A stretch of DNA of 5,652 nt from Litoreibacter sp. GTDB taxonomy: Bacteria > Pseudomonadota > Alphaproteobacteria > Rhodobacterales > Rhodobacteraceae. Made by a program: the position numbers and the translations under genes. The notes under the pieces are model-generated. The model was not told the origin of the DNA, ran no database searches, and saw nothing but the letters and a program-made list of their open reading frames with translations. Below, one piece after another: positions 1-5,197 of the stretch. The DNA is taken from the NCBI GenBank assembly GCA_013042765.1, contig JABDPP010000179.1:1-5652 (forward strand), read 5' to 3'. How positions within the stretch are numbered: the stretch's first letter is position 1; the number at the start of each line of letters is the position of its first letter.

Positions 1-597
1 CTTTGGCTGGCCCCACGTCTGCATCGGTTCCGCGAGTTGTACCCCAAAATACAGTTCTGCATCAACGGGACCGGTGACGTTCCCTCCAAGATTGGTTCGC
101 CCGATATCCGGATCGAGCGTGGCACAAATGCGAAAGGGGATGTTCTTTTTGAAGACTATTTTGTCCCTGTCACCGCACCATCAAACTTGTGGCGGCTTGG
201 TCGGCACGACGAAGATGCCGAAATGGAAGGCGTCTCCCTGATTCACGTTCAGGCCCGCGCCAATCAGCCCGATTGGGCAGCCTGGTCAATCGCTTTCGGC
301 AAAAGAAAAAGCGGACTGACACAAGGCCCAAAATACCGCAATACGCGAATGACTTTGGATGCAGCGCGAAAAGCGGTCGGCTATATGCTGTGTGGTGTGT
401 CGCTGATCGAGGACGACTTGCGCAAAGGAGTTCTTGCGCTGCCGTTTCCCAGCAAACTGGGATTACCGGCAGAAACGCCATATCGTCTTTGGACCAGAGA
501 CCCAGTTGCGTCCCGTCCTCAACTTCAAAAGTTTGTAGATTGGCTTGAAGATGAAGGACGAAAGACTCAGGCTTTCATCGATGAACAAAATTCGTGA
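1..597 (+). CDS. LysR-type transcriptional regulator, C-terminal part (5' cut by window edge)
   Basis: Frame 1 is open from the first base to the TGA at 595-597, giving 198 residues of a protein that is normally about 300 long. The missing part would be the N-terminal winged helix-turn-helix. The first residues read WLAPRLHRFRELYPKIQF, the typical start of the effector-binding domain in LysR proteins of the GcvA-like subgroup. Further on there is the subgroup signature of a His-rich/Trp stretch (LIHVQARANQPDW) and, near residues 125-150, a run resembling the conserved 'AA..G.G..L.....DDL..G.L..PF' block of the second subdomain (DAARKAVGYMLCGVSLIEDDLRKGVLALPF). It ends with the usual FVDWLEDE-type terminal helix. 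The frame appears intact. Such proteins bind a small effector and activate or repress a neighbouring, often divergent gene, which would lie left of this window. The TTG at 37 is internal to the domain, not the true start. The family call is strong; target and effector are unknown. Confidence 0.93.
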   Translation, partial: LWLAPRLHRFRELYPKIQFCINGTGDVPSKIGSPDIRIERGTNAKGDVLFEDYFVPVTAPSNLWRLGRHDEDAEMEGVSLIHVQARANQPDWAAWSIAFGKRKSGLTQGPKYRNTRMTLDAARKAVGYMLCGVSLIEDDLRKGVLALPFPSKLGLPAETPYRLWTRDPVASRPQLQKFVDWLEDEGRKTQAFIDEQNS

Positions 598-613
598 AGT
601 CAAAGATCACGAA
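591..613 (+). terminator. Inverted repeat at the end of the LysR-type gene, possible weak terminator
   Basis: Perfect 7-bp arms TTCGTGA (591-597) and TCACGAA (607-613) enclose a 9-nt loop. The left arm contains the stop codon of the LysR-type gene. There is no U tract afterwards, so it is not a classical intrinsic terminator. It could be a 3' stabilising hairpin or chance. Confidence 0.25.
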
Positions 614-786
614 AGGCCAAATGACATTCTCTCCGAGGCTACGCTTGTACAGAGGCGGAAATCCCATTTGGTATTCCGTCGCCTCGAAAGCCGTCGTTGG
701 GTGCGCTGCAACGAACGGCAGCAAAGTCCGCGTAGCCGTCATCCGGCTTGAACCGCCAGATGTCCGCTTCGTCGTCTTGCCCCGTT
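598..786. other. Intergenic scar between LysR-type gene and IS3 remnant
   Basis: This stretch holds open frames on the + strand (from 545 and 594), but they continue antisense through the IS3 remnant, show no good Shine-Dalgarno sequence and resemble no family I know. I see no gene, RNA or repeat here. It is probably old flanking or degraded DNA. The segment 951-1036 on the other side of the remnant is likewise without a recognisable feature. Confidence 0.5.
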
Positions 787-930
787 TCAGTGGACAGTTT
801 CAAAAGATCCGTCTGACCGCTCTTCGAAGTCAGCCGGGCTTACGTCGCCGAGATACCCATGGCGACGTTTTCGATTGTAGAACACCTCGATGTACTCGAA
901 CAGGTCAGCGCGGCGCGACTTTCGTCGGGA
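787..930 (-). pseudogene. IS3-family transposase (OrfB) C-terminal remnant
   Basis: Reading the - strand from 912 down to the TGA at 787-789 gives RADLFEYIEVFYNRKRRHGY followed by LGDVSPADFEERSDGSFETVH. This is the hallmark C-terminus of IS3-family DDE transposases (rve domain, 'EY IEVFYNRKRRHGYLG..SP..FE'). The catalytic DDE residues are absent because only about 42 residues survive. Just upstream, around 912-926, the matching DESRA-like residues occur in a different - strand frame, so a frameshift separates them. Beyond about 930 I cannot follow the homology. Directly after the stop, the sequence TGTCCACTGAAACGGGG could be the element's right terminal inverted repeat. The element is dead: no start, no catalytic core, no second end recognised nearby. 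Confidence 0.85.
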
Positions 931-1036
931 AGGTCTGCTTTCGTTGTAAAGCTAACTTTAGCTTGATCGCGCTCGATGTCCGGATCGCGGGACGAAGCGG
1001 TCAAAGACAGAACGACAAATAAATAATCGGGCTATC

Positions 1037-1360
1037 TTAGTAACTCACCATTGCGGCACCCGCAATCACGAAGCCTGCTCCCATCCATTCACGAACTGAG
1101 AGACCTTCACCAATCCAAAGTGCATACCCTAAGACCAATAAGGATTCCGTAGCTATTATTGCAATGTAAGCCAGACCTAGATCAACTTTGCGCAGCAGGG
1201 CGATTTCCGCAAACACGGTGGCCACGAGGACTATCGCCAGCATCGTGGGTAAAATTAGGTCCACCCGGTCGGATAGGGTTTTCATTAAGATTGTAGCAAG
1301 CCCATAGCCCAAAGCCGCAACAAGTGTGAGAAATGTCTTGTCGCCAAATAATGTCTGCAT
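1037..1360 (-). CDS. Small SMR/EamA-like four-helix membrane protein
   Basis: The 107-residue product has four hydrophobic segments at about 8-27, 35-56, 61-81 and 92-107, the length and topology of the small multidrug resistance (SMR) superfamily. The N-terminal stretch ending ATILMK can be laid on the EmrE TM1 stretch ending GTTLMK, and the GLAYIAI / GEGL..RE..G blocks fit TM3-TM4 of SMR proteins. In that alignment the essential proton/substrate glutamate of EmrE (Glu14) is replaced by Tyr19. Acidic residues instead lie at Glu52 in TM2 and Glu72 in TM3. It may therefore be a divergent, non-classical SMR-like transporter rather than a drug exporter. The ATG start is preceded by a short purine-rich AAAAGAG. 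A plausible sigma70 promoter lies at 1394-1422. It stands alone between an IS3 relic and a truncated J-domain gene. The fold assignment is fairly safe; the substrate is unknown. Confidence 0.75.
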   Translation of the reverse strand: MQTLFGDKTFLTLVAALGYGLATILMKTLSDRVDLILPTMLAIVLVATVFAEIALLRKVDLGLAYIAIIATESLLVLGYALWIGEGLSVREWMGAGFVIAGAAMVSY

Positions 1361-1393
1361 CTGAAGCTCTTTTCATTCTATCAATACCGTCAG

Positions 1394-1422
1394 ATTTTAG
1401 GAAAAATTCTCTAACCGGACAA
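1394..1422 (-). promoter_or_regulatory. Predicted sigma70-type promoter for the SMR-like gene
   Basis: On the - strand, TTGTCC (1422-1417) and TAAAAT (1399-1394) are separated by exactly 17 bp. Transcription would begin near 1387, giving a leader of about 27 nt before the ATG at 1360. The surrounding DNA is AT-rich compared with its neighbours, which supports a promoter. Confidence 0.5.
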
Positions 1423-1425
1423 ACT

Positions 1426-1533
1426 TTAAAACAGACATGGTCTGATACCGCTCAACTGGCCTGCTAGGGTCAGGACTTCGGTAACGGGGGCGTCCCATTC
1501 AAGCGGTTTTGCGCAAGACAATTGATCCGCCAT
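1426..1533 (-). CDS. Small ORF of 35 residues, possible 5' stub of a lost gene
   Basis: ATG at 1533 is preceded by AAAGGA at a 6-nt spacing, a good Shine-Dalgarno sequence. The product begins MADQLSCAKPLEWDAPVTEV and ends after GIRPCLF at a TAA (1426-1428). It overlaps the foreign tail of the truncated J-domain gene in another frame. I do not recognise the peptide. Its coding-like composition and ribosome binding site suggest either a real micro-protein or the first residues of a gene whose remainder was lost at the rearrangement that also cut the J-domain gene. It has no transmembrane segment and contains two cysteines. Confidence 0.35.
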   Translation of the reverse strand: MADQLSCAKPLEWDAPVTEVLTLAGQLSGIRPCLF

Positions 1534-2117
1534 AGCGGTTCCTTTGATATTCTTGGTGCCCTCCCTGGCTTCTGTCGTGGCTTTCGGCTGAGGTCCTTGG
1601 GGTACATGCTTCGGTTCGTGGTCAGCGCGGCAGCACGTTTCGATCCCCGTGCCGCATCAAGGAAGTCCACATCGAGATGGTACCTCACATCAGGTCCCCG
1701 AGCGTGGAACGCGCGCTCGCCGCCTGCGCTGCCGGCATGCCGGCCGAAAAGCTCCGAAAAGAGATCCGAAAGGTCTTCGTCGTTGCCGGCGCCGAAGCCT
1801 GCCTCACCAAATCCGGAGCGGTGGCCCTGATCGTAGCGGGCGCCTGCATCCTGCCCCGCATAGTGATGATAGTAATGGTGTTCGGGGCGCTCCTGACCCG
1901 AGGCGTCGATCTCTCCCGCGTCGAACCGGCGGCGCTTTTCGGGATCACGCAACAGGTCATGGGCGGCAGCGACCGCCTGAAACTCGGACTGCTTGCCGGG
2001 ATCGTCGGGATGAAGATCCGGGTGCAGAGCCTTCGCAAGCTTGCGATACGCCTTCTTTATCTCGTCCTGCGAGGCGGTCTTCGGTACACCCAGTATCTTG
2101 TAGGGATCGCTACTCAT
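1470..2117 (-). CDS. J-domain protein (CbpA/DnaJ-like), truncated with a foreign C-terminal tail
   Basis: Residues 4-66 form a complete J-domain (DPYKILGV..., helix II KKAYRKLA, catalytic HPD at 32-34, helix IV ..EKRRRFD), which stimulates ATP hydrolysis by a DnaK-type Hsp70. A His/Tyr-rich and Gly/Phe linker follows (about 80-125, with the DLSDLFSELFG block at 115-125). The first strand of the substrate-binding domain comes next (RGPDVRYHLDVDFLDAARG, 140-158). CbpA-like proteins normally run on to about 300-330 residues with two beta-barrel CTDs and a dimerisation end. Here the similarity stops near residue 161 (about position 1635) and is replaced by about 54 basic, low-complexity residues that resemble nothing I know. 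The gene is therefore 3' truncated by rearrangement. It starts 14 bp after trxC and is probably co-transcribed with it. The surviving part could still recruit DnaK but should not hold client proteins normally. Confidence 0.85.
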   Translation of the reverse strand: MSSDPYKILGVPKTASQDEIKKAYRKLAKALHPDLHPDDPGKQSEFQAVAAAHDLLRDPEKRRRFDAGEIDASGQERPEHHYYHHYAGQDAGARYDQGHRSGFGEAGFGAGNDEDLSDLFSELFGRHAGSAGGERAFHARGPDVRYHLDVDFLDAARGSKRAAALTTNRSMYPKDLSRKPRQKPGRAPRISKEPLWRINCLAQNRLNGTPPLPKS

Positions 2118-2131
2118 CTCTCGGTATCACC

Positions 2132-2569
2132 TTACGACGCTCCGGCGCCGGCGCCCACCCAATCGGTGATGTCCTGAGAGGATATCGCGCCTGTCCGCCG
2201 CCCGATCTTGCGCCCGCCACGGAACGCGATCAGCTGCGGAATGCCGCGAATCCCGCAGCGCGCGCCGGCCTCCGGGAACGCCTCGGTATCAAGCTTGGCG
2301 AAGCGGGCCTTGCCCTTGAGCGCCTGTGCCGCCTTTGCAAACTCCGGCGCCATCATCCGGCAGGGCCCGCACCAGGACGCCCAGAAATCCACCACAAAGG
2401 GAATTTCGTCGATCCGCTCCGCCCTCTTGAGGGTGTCTAGCGCGATATCCACCGGCGATCCCTTGATGAGCGGCGCACCGCAAGTGCCACATTTGGGTCC
2501 TGCATTCAGCCGCTCCTGCGGCACCCGGTTTCCCTGTCCGCAGGCAAGGCAGGTAAGTTTGACGCCCAT
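2132..2569 (-). CDS. trxC: Thioredoxin 2 (TrxC), zinc-binding thioredoxin
   Basis: This 145-residue cytosolic disulfide reductase has the TrxC arrangement: an N-terminal zinc ribbon with CxxC pairs at Cys7/Cys10 and Cys27/Cys30, then a thioredoxin fold with the WCGPC active site at 66-70 (redox cysteines Cys67 and Cys70) and the cis-proline loop GIPQL at about 109-113. The length matches the family (about 140-150). The ATG start is supported by GGAGG at a 9-nt spacing. Thioredoxin 2 reduces protein disulfides using thioredoxin reductase and is often induced by oxidative stress. The zinc ribbon itself is redox sensitive in the E. coli protein. The gene precedes the truncated J-domain gene by 14 bp, so the two form a likely operon. 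All key residues are present; the assignment is firm. Confidence 0.96.
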   Translation of the reverse strand: MGVKLTCLACGQGNRVPQERLNAGPKCGTCGAPLIKGSPVDIALDTLKRAERIDEIPFVVDFWASWCGPCRMMAPEFAKAAQALKGKARFAKLDTEAFPEAGARCGIRGIPQLIAFRGGRKIGRRTGAISSQDITDWVGAGAGAS

Positions 2570-2602
2570 CGGATATGGCCTCCATATATTCCACTACATG
2601 CA

Positions 2603-2630
2603 TATATAGGCAATCGGCGGTTTTTGAGAA
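2603..2630 (-). promoter_or_regulatory. Weak candidate promoter for trxC
   Basis: On the - strand, TTCTCA (2630-2625) and TATATA (2608-2603) are 16 bp apart, in an AT-rich patch just upstream of the trxC ribosome binding site. This would give a leader of about 27 nt. The -35 match is poor, so a different sigma factor or an activator could be used. Confidence 0.3.
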
Positions 2631-2780
2631 CTGTCCTCCGACGTTTATCGCAGCAGGCTCGGCTTTTCGTCTGCATCCCTGCAGGCCCCGAAGCTGAAAG
2701 TAAGCCCCATGCTGTCCACACCATGAGCCGTGATTTGACCGCATGGAATGGCGATCCGAACGGGGATCAGCTCAACCAGA

Positions 2781-3134
2781 TCATAGCGGCACGTCATCGT
2801 AGCCACGGTCAAACATCGATTTGGATGATGCCAGCGGCGCGCTCATCGCACGGGACATGAGCTCGAGGATCCGGTTTGCCTCCGCCGAGTATTGCTCGAC
2901 CGCCGTCTTGTAGTGGTCGGTCTGCACCTGCATCACGTCCGCCGGAGTCTTGCACCCAAGAAACGCCTGTTGGGTCTTGAGCTCTTCTTCAAGGCGATTG
3001 GCAATGAAACGTCCGCTTTCTGTCATGAACTCTATCCACGGGATTGCTCCTTCCGGAGGAATCGCTGACATCGCAACACCCGGAAATGCAGAGATATCTG
3101 TGGCTTTCTTCGGAGATTTGCTTTTTCCCGCCAT
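2781..3134 (-). CDS. Phasin family protein
   Basis: The 117-residue product fits the small alphaproteobacterial phasins (Phasin_2 type). It has a basic, disordered N-terminus (MAGKSKSPKK), then an amphipathic helical core from about 32 to 97. The core includes the family-typical run FLGCKTPADVMQVQTDHYKTAVEQY..EANRI at about 58-89, where a 'K....D....Q..Y...' helix packs on the granule surface. Phasins coat polyhydroxyalkanoate granules and control their size and number. The open frame extends 26 codons further upstream to 3212, but the ATG at 3134 is preferred because GAGGAT lies just before it, the upstream residues are not family-like, and the longer version would run through the apparent promoter. 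No PHA synthase or depolymerase lies in the window. The start choice and family are well supported; granule binding is inferred from family. Confidence 0.88.
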   Translation of the reverse strand: MAGKSKSPKKATDISAFPGVAMSAIPPEGAIPWIEFMTESGRFIANRLEEELKTQQAFLGCKTPADVMQVQTDHYKTAVEQYSAEANRILELMSRAMSAPLASSKSMFDRGYDDVPL

Positions 3135-3167
3135 TGGTATCCTCACCGCTTGCTCCGTGGACTTGTG

Positions 3168-3215
3168 CCGATCCCTATACGATCGGTCGAAGTGAGCCAT
3201 GACCTTGATCAAGGT
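3168..3215 (-). promoter_or_regulatory. Phasin promoter region with FNR/Crp-like palindrome and a second inverted repeat
   Basis: A perfect 14-bp palindrome ACCTTGATCAAGGT lies at 3202-3215. The overlapping ATGACCTTGATCAA (3199-3212, centre 3205.5) matches 8 of 10 defined positions of the FNR-family consensus TTGAT-N4-ATCAA. On the - strand a TATAGG -10 candidate is at 3179-3174, predicting a start near 3166. The box then centres close to -40, the position of a class II activator site. The -10 candidate itself is inside a second inverted repeat, CCGATC-N7-GGATCG-type arms at 3168-3173 and 3181-3186, which could be a repressor operator. The -35 is not recognisable, as expected for an activator-dependent promoter. 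Confidence 0.4.
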
Positions 3216-3342
3216 GCATGACGGGAAGCTGGCCGAGCGGCTTGAAACCGCCCCGGCGGGCCTTCAGGGAAACGCCGTCGAAAGGCTCGAGGCCAGCAAG
3301 CGGCCCTGGCTTCCGGACACATCACACAGGCATGCTTCATAG
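3199..3342 (+). CDS. Doubtful 47-residue ORF divergent from the phasin
   Basis: An ATG at 3199 opens a frame ending at TAG 3340-3342. It codes for a charged peptide starting MTLIKVHDGKLAERLETAPA, with repeated LxERLE-like motifs suggesting a short helix. An AGTGAG lies only 2 nt before the ATG, which is too close for a good ribosome binding site. The start also overlaps the palindrome proposed as the phasin regulatory site. I do not recognise a family. It may be non-coding DNA or a gene remnant. Confidence 0.2.
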   Translation: MTLIKVHDGKLAERLETAPAGLQGNAVERLEASKRPWLPDTSHRHAS

Positions 3343-3381
3343 CCCTGAACACAGGCGAACAAAGCTGAGTCGTACAGGGCT
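3341..3381 (-). terminator. Inverted repeat downstream of the CIA30 gene
   Basis: Arms AGCCCTG (3341-3347) and CAGGGCT (3375-3381) are perfectly complementary, separated by 27 nt, about 12 nt beyond the stop codon of the CIA30-domain gene. The long loop and lack of a U tract make it a weak terminator candidate. Confidence 0.2.
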
Positions 3382-3392
3382 TTGGCGGTGGG

Positions 3393-3950
3393 TCAGTAGA
3401 AGCCCATCTCCCGCACGTCGATCTCGGCATAATGGTCGCGGCCATAGGCGACGATGGCCACCGACTTCAGGCTGTCGGCGCTGGGGATCGCGCGCAGGAG
3501 CCGGCCGGAGCGCCGGAAGATGTCGAACGGCAGCCGGACTTCTCCCCAATCCTGCGTCACTTCAAACCCTGCCTGATAGTACTGCCAGGGCAGTCTTGTT
3601 CCGGCGGTCCGGAGATGAACAAAGTATTGCTGATTGTTTCCACGCACGATCAGCCGAACACCGTTGGCGCCGTCGGGCGCACCGTCGGGCAGTTCCATCC
3701 GCATCTGGATGAACCCACCGTTGTTCTCCGTGCTCACGCGACCGGTCATATGCGCGTACGTCCGGTTGCCGTCTTTTCTGAAGTCCACCTGCCCGGAGGA
3801 CACCCCGCCCATCACGCTATCTGTAAAGAAACGCCAGCGGGATTCGGGCCGCAGTTCAAAGTTCTCGATCACGATGTCCTCAGCAGCCACAACCAATGGA
3901 GCGACGAACAGAAGGATAGCGAACAAAGACTGCATGAAACGAGCAAGCAT
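3393..3950 (-). CDS. Exported CIA30-domain protein
   Basis: Counting from the ATG at 3950 the product has 185 residues. Residues 1-23 form a signal peptide (Arg4, hydrophobic FAILLFVAPLVV, then AA-ED as the likely cleavage point). The mature part matches the CIA30 family (complex I intermediate-associated protein 30), a galactose-binding-like beta-sandwich. The hallmark is W..FTDSVMGGVSSG at about 39-53, followed by beta-rich stretches (GGFIQMRMELP, VRLIVRGNNQQYFVHLRT, W.EVRLPFDIF) and the terminal IDVREMGFY. The mitochondrial homologue helps assemble complex I. Bacterial members are of unknown role, and the signal peptide here argues for a periplasmic or envelope function, not complex I assembly. 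The start at 3950 is chosen over one 54 bp upstream because GGAAG precedes it and the signal peptide begins there. It is divergent from the cytochrome c gene. Confidence 0.88.
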   Translation of the reverse strand: MLARFMQSLFAILLFVAPLVVAAEDIVIENFELRPESRWRFFTDSVMGGVSSGQVDFRKDGNRTYAHMTGRVSTENNGGFIQMRMELPDGAPDGANGVRLIVRGNNQQYFVHLRTAGTRLPWQYYQAGFEVTQDWGEVRLPFDIFRRSGRLLRAIPSADSLKSVAIVAYGRDHYAEIDVREMGFY

Positions 3951-4302
3951 TGTCAGCTTCCCGGCGCGAATTGTTAGAGTTACTTTGATTGTGTGCCCGG
4001 GCAATGTCGAGACAGGGATTCGCGGAGCTCAGCGCACAATGAACGGCGGAGTTCGGGCGGCCTTCCCTGCGATTTCGCTGTTGTCCTGCAATAACGCCGA
4101 AGCCGGGTCCCTCATGACTGCCCTCCAAACCTGGCAGTTCCGGCGACATGAAGATGGCCCCGGGACAGGGCTGATGGCCCCCTCTGTGCGGTTCCAATTC
4201 ATTCGCTCAGGGAAAACCCAAAGATGCCCCGCTGTTTGGGTCGTCCGGGATGACACCTTAACGACGCTCCGCTACCATGGCCCCGAACGGTGAGGTGAAC
4301 CA
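3951..4302. other. Divergent intergenic region between CIA30 and cytochrome c genes
   Basis: The 352 bp between the two oppositely oriented genes must hold both promoters. I see a perfect 10-bp palindrome TGCCCGGGCA (3994-4003) upstream of the CIA30 gene and only weak -35/-10 matches. Open frames of 75-105 codons cross this stretch in several frames, but none has a convincing ribosome binding site or family resemblance. A + strand frame from ATG 4039 to 4293 could in principle encode 84 residues; I consider it a chance frame. Confidence 0.4.
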
Positions 4303-4707
4303 ATGTTGCTACGCGTGATCTGTATCGCCCTGTCCCTCGCCGGGTCGGCGGCGGCTCAAGAAGTGGACGTCCAGGAGGGACGTGATCTCTTTATGACGCA
4401 TTGCTGGCAGTGCCACGGCCTTGATGCGACCGGAGACGGGCCGATGGCGGAGATGCTCGCGATCACCACCCCGGATCTGACAAGGCTTGCCTCCCGCAAC
4501 AACGGTGAATTCCCTCTCGAGGCGGTCGCCCGCCAGATCGACGGCCGCGACCCGTTGCTCGCGCATGGCGGCGAGATGCCGATTTTCGGGCCGTTTCTGG
4601 ATACTGGATCGGCCGTCGCGTTACGACCCCCGAGCGGCCAGCCGATGATGACAGGCCTGCCGCTGGCCAACGTGATCGTCTACCTCGAGTCCATCCAGGA
4701 GGAGTAG
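4303..4707 (+). CDS. Exported monohaem c-type cytochrome
   Basis: The 134-residue product starts with a signal peptide (MLLRVICIALSLAGSAAA, cleavage likely after Ala18). It carries one haem c attachment motif CWQCH at 34-38, where Cys34 and Cys37 bind haem and His38 is the proximal ligand. GDGPMAEML follows, then the DLTRLASRNNGEFP helix typical of small class I cytochromes. Met92 in GGEMPIFG is the likely distal ligand, and the final helix LANVIVYLESIQ is the conserved C-terminal helix. It would act in the periplasm as an electron carrier or oxidase/dehydrogenase partner. The start is supported by GGTGAGGTG a few bases upstream. A partner is not visible: downstream there is only degraded DNA, upstream a divergent CIA30 protein. 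The family call is firm; the redox partner is unknown. Confidence 0.95.
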   Translation: MLLRVICIALSLAGSAAAQEVDVQEGRDLFMTHCWQCHGLDATGDGPMAEMLAITTPDLTRLASRNNGEFPLEAVARQIDGRDPLLAHGGEMPIFGPFLDTGSAVALRPPSGQPMMTGLPLANVIVYLESIQEE

Positions 4708-4908
4708 GCGGCTGTGATCGGCCGACTGAAATGGTCAGGTGTCCGCTGTGAGCCCAGTGCGGTGGTGTTGCGAACCAAACAGCTCAACCCGACAATGGCT
4801 GCAGTTTCCGGGCGAAAGTGAGCCGCGTCCACTAACCGCGCGGTCGGGTCTCGAAATCAATGTGGAATGCCCCCAATGAAGTGGCCCACCAACTGGGGTA
4901 GTTTTGGT
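4708..4908. other. Gene-free stretch after cytochrome c
   Basis: No gene is recognised. Imperfect inverted repeats follow the stop codon (CGGC...GCCG around 4710-4727, and CCGCTGTG...CAGTGCGG around 4743-4762), but none has a U tract, so no terminator can be called. A long - strand open frame (4735-5022) lies across this stretch and the IS-end-like module and looks like chance. Confidence 0.4.
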
Positions 4909-4909
4909 T

Positions 4910-5037
4910 TTGCCTGGATTTTGTGGACACCTAGAATAGGCGCAGATTGCGCCTGGAGGTGTCGAATGACGGAGCCGCCGTTCGTCCTTCTGGCTGCCAA
5001 CCAGCGCCCTGTCCCGTTTCAAACACGGTTCCTCTGA
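4910..5037 (+). mobile_element. Promoter, hairpin, ribosome binding site and 23-codon ORF resembling the left end of an IS element
   Basis: TTGCCT (4910-4915) and TAGAAT (4932-4937), spaced 16 bp, form a good sigma70 promoter with a predicted start near 4944. A perfect 6-bp hairpin GGCGCA-GAT-TGCGCC lies at 4939-4953, followed at once by GGAGGTG and an ATG at 4966. The ORF (MTEPPFVLLAANQRPVPFQT...) stops at 5037. The preceding TGTGGACACCTAGAATAGGCGC resembles the terminal repeat and orfA leader of IS3-type elements, where the orfA protein starts MTK... Here the coding part has been replaced or lost after two codons. No transposase body follows, so it is at most a stub. Confidence 0.4.
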
Positions 5038-5085
5038 GAAGACCGTGGAGGCCGCTATTTCAGAACTTCCTCTACGGATCGCCCC

Positions 5086-5178
5086 TTAAACCATGAACGC
5101 GGAGTAGATCGTGGCACAAAGGACGATCACAAGCAGAAAGGCAAGCTTTTGACGAAAGGTCGGTGTTCCAGAGCGCAT
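5086..5178 (-). CDS. 30-residue predicted single-pass membrane peptide
   Basis: ATG at 5178 is preceded by GAGG at an 8-nt spacing (a strong Shine-Dalgarno for this window), and the frame ends at TAA 5086-5088. The peptide has a short polar, basic N-terminus (MRSGTPTFRQK) and one continuous hydrophobic helix (LAFLLVIVLCATIYSAFMV) reaching the C-terminus, the layout of known bacterial small membrane proteins that attach to larger transporters or oxidases. I cannot assign it to a named family. It lies alone between IS relics. Upstream is a dyad GGCGGTG..CACCTGCC (5198-5217) that could affect expression. The combination of ribosome binding site and clean membrane segment makes it more credible than the other short frames here. 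Confidence 0.5.
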   Translation of the reverse strand: MRSGTPTFRQKLAFLLVIVLCATIYSAFMV

Positions 5179-5197
5179 TTCGGTTACCTCAACATCA

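Noticed and set aside
594..1022. + strand open frame of 142 codons after the LysR-type gene
   Set aside because: It is antisense to the recognisable IS3 transposase remnant and has no ribosome binding site.
1649..2440. Long + strand open frame of 263 codons
   Set aside because: It runs antisense through the J-domain gene and trxC, is rich in Arg/Pro/His as expected of a GC-rich shadow frame, and has no family resemblance.
2671..2684. CTGC-N6-GCAG inverted repeat as a possible PHA regulator site
   Set aside because: It lies downstream of the phasin gene rather than in its promoter, and the spacing seems too long for the short-spaced CTGC/GCAG sites I associate with PhaR.
3135..3212. Longer phasin start at 3212, giving 143 residues
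   Set aside because: The added 26 residues are not phasin-like, would cover the putative promoter elements, and the ATG at 3134 has a clear Shine-Dalgarno sequence.
3634..4293. + strand open frame of 219 codons
   Set aside because: Its first half is antisense to the CIA30 gene and the second half lies in the divergent promoter region, with no recognisable motif.
4735..5022. - strand open frame of 95 codons
   Set aside because: No ribosome binding site, no family, and it covers the promoter/hairpin module that reads on the other strand.
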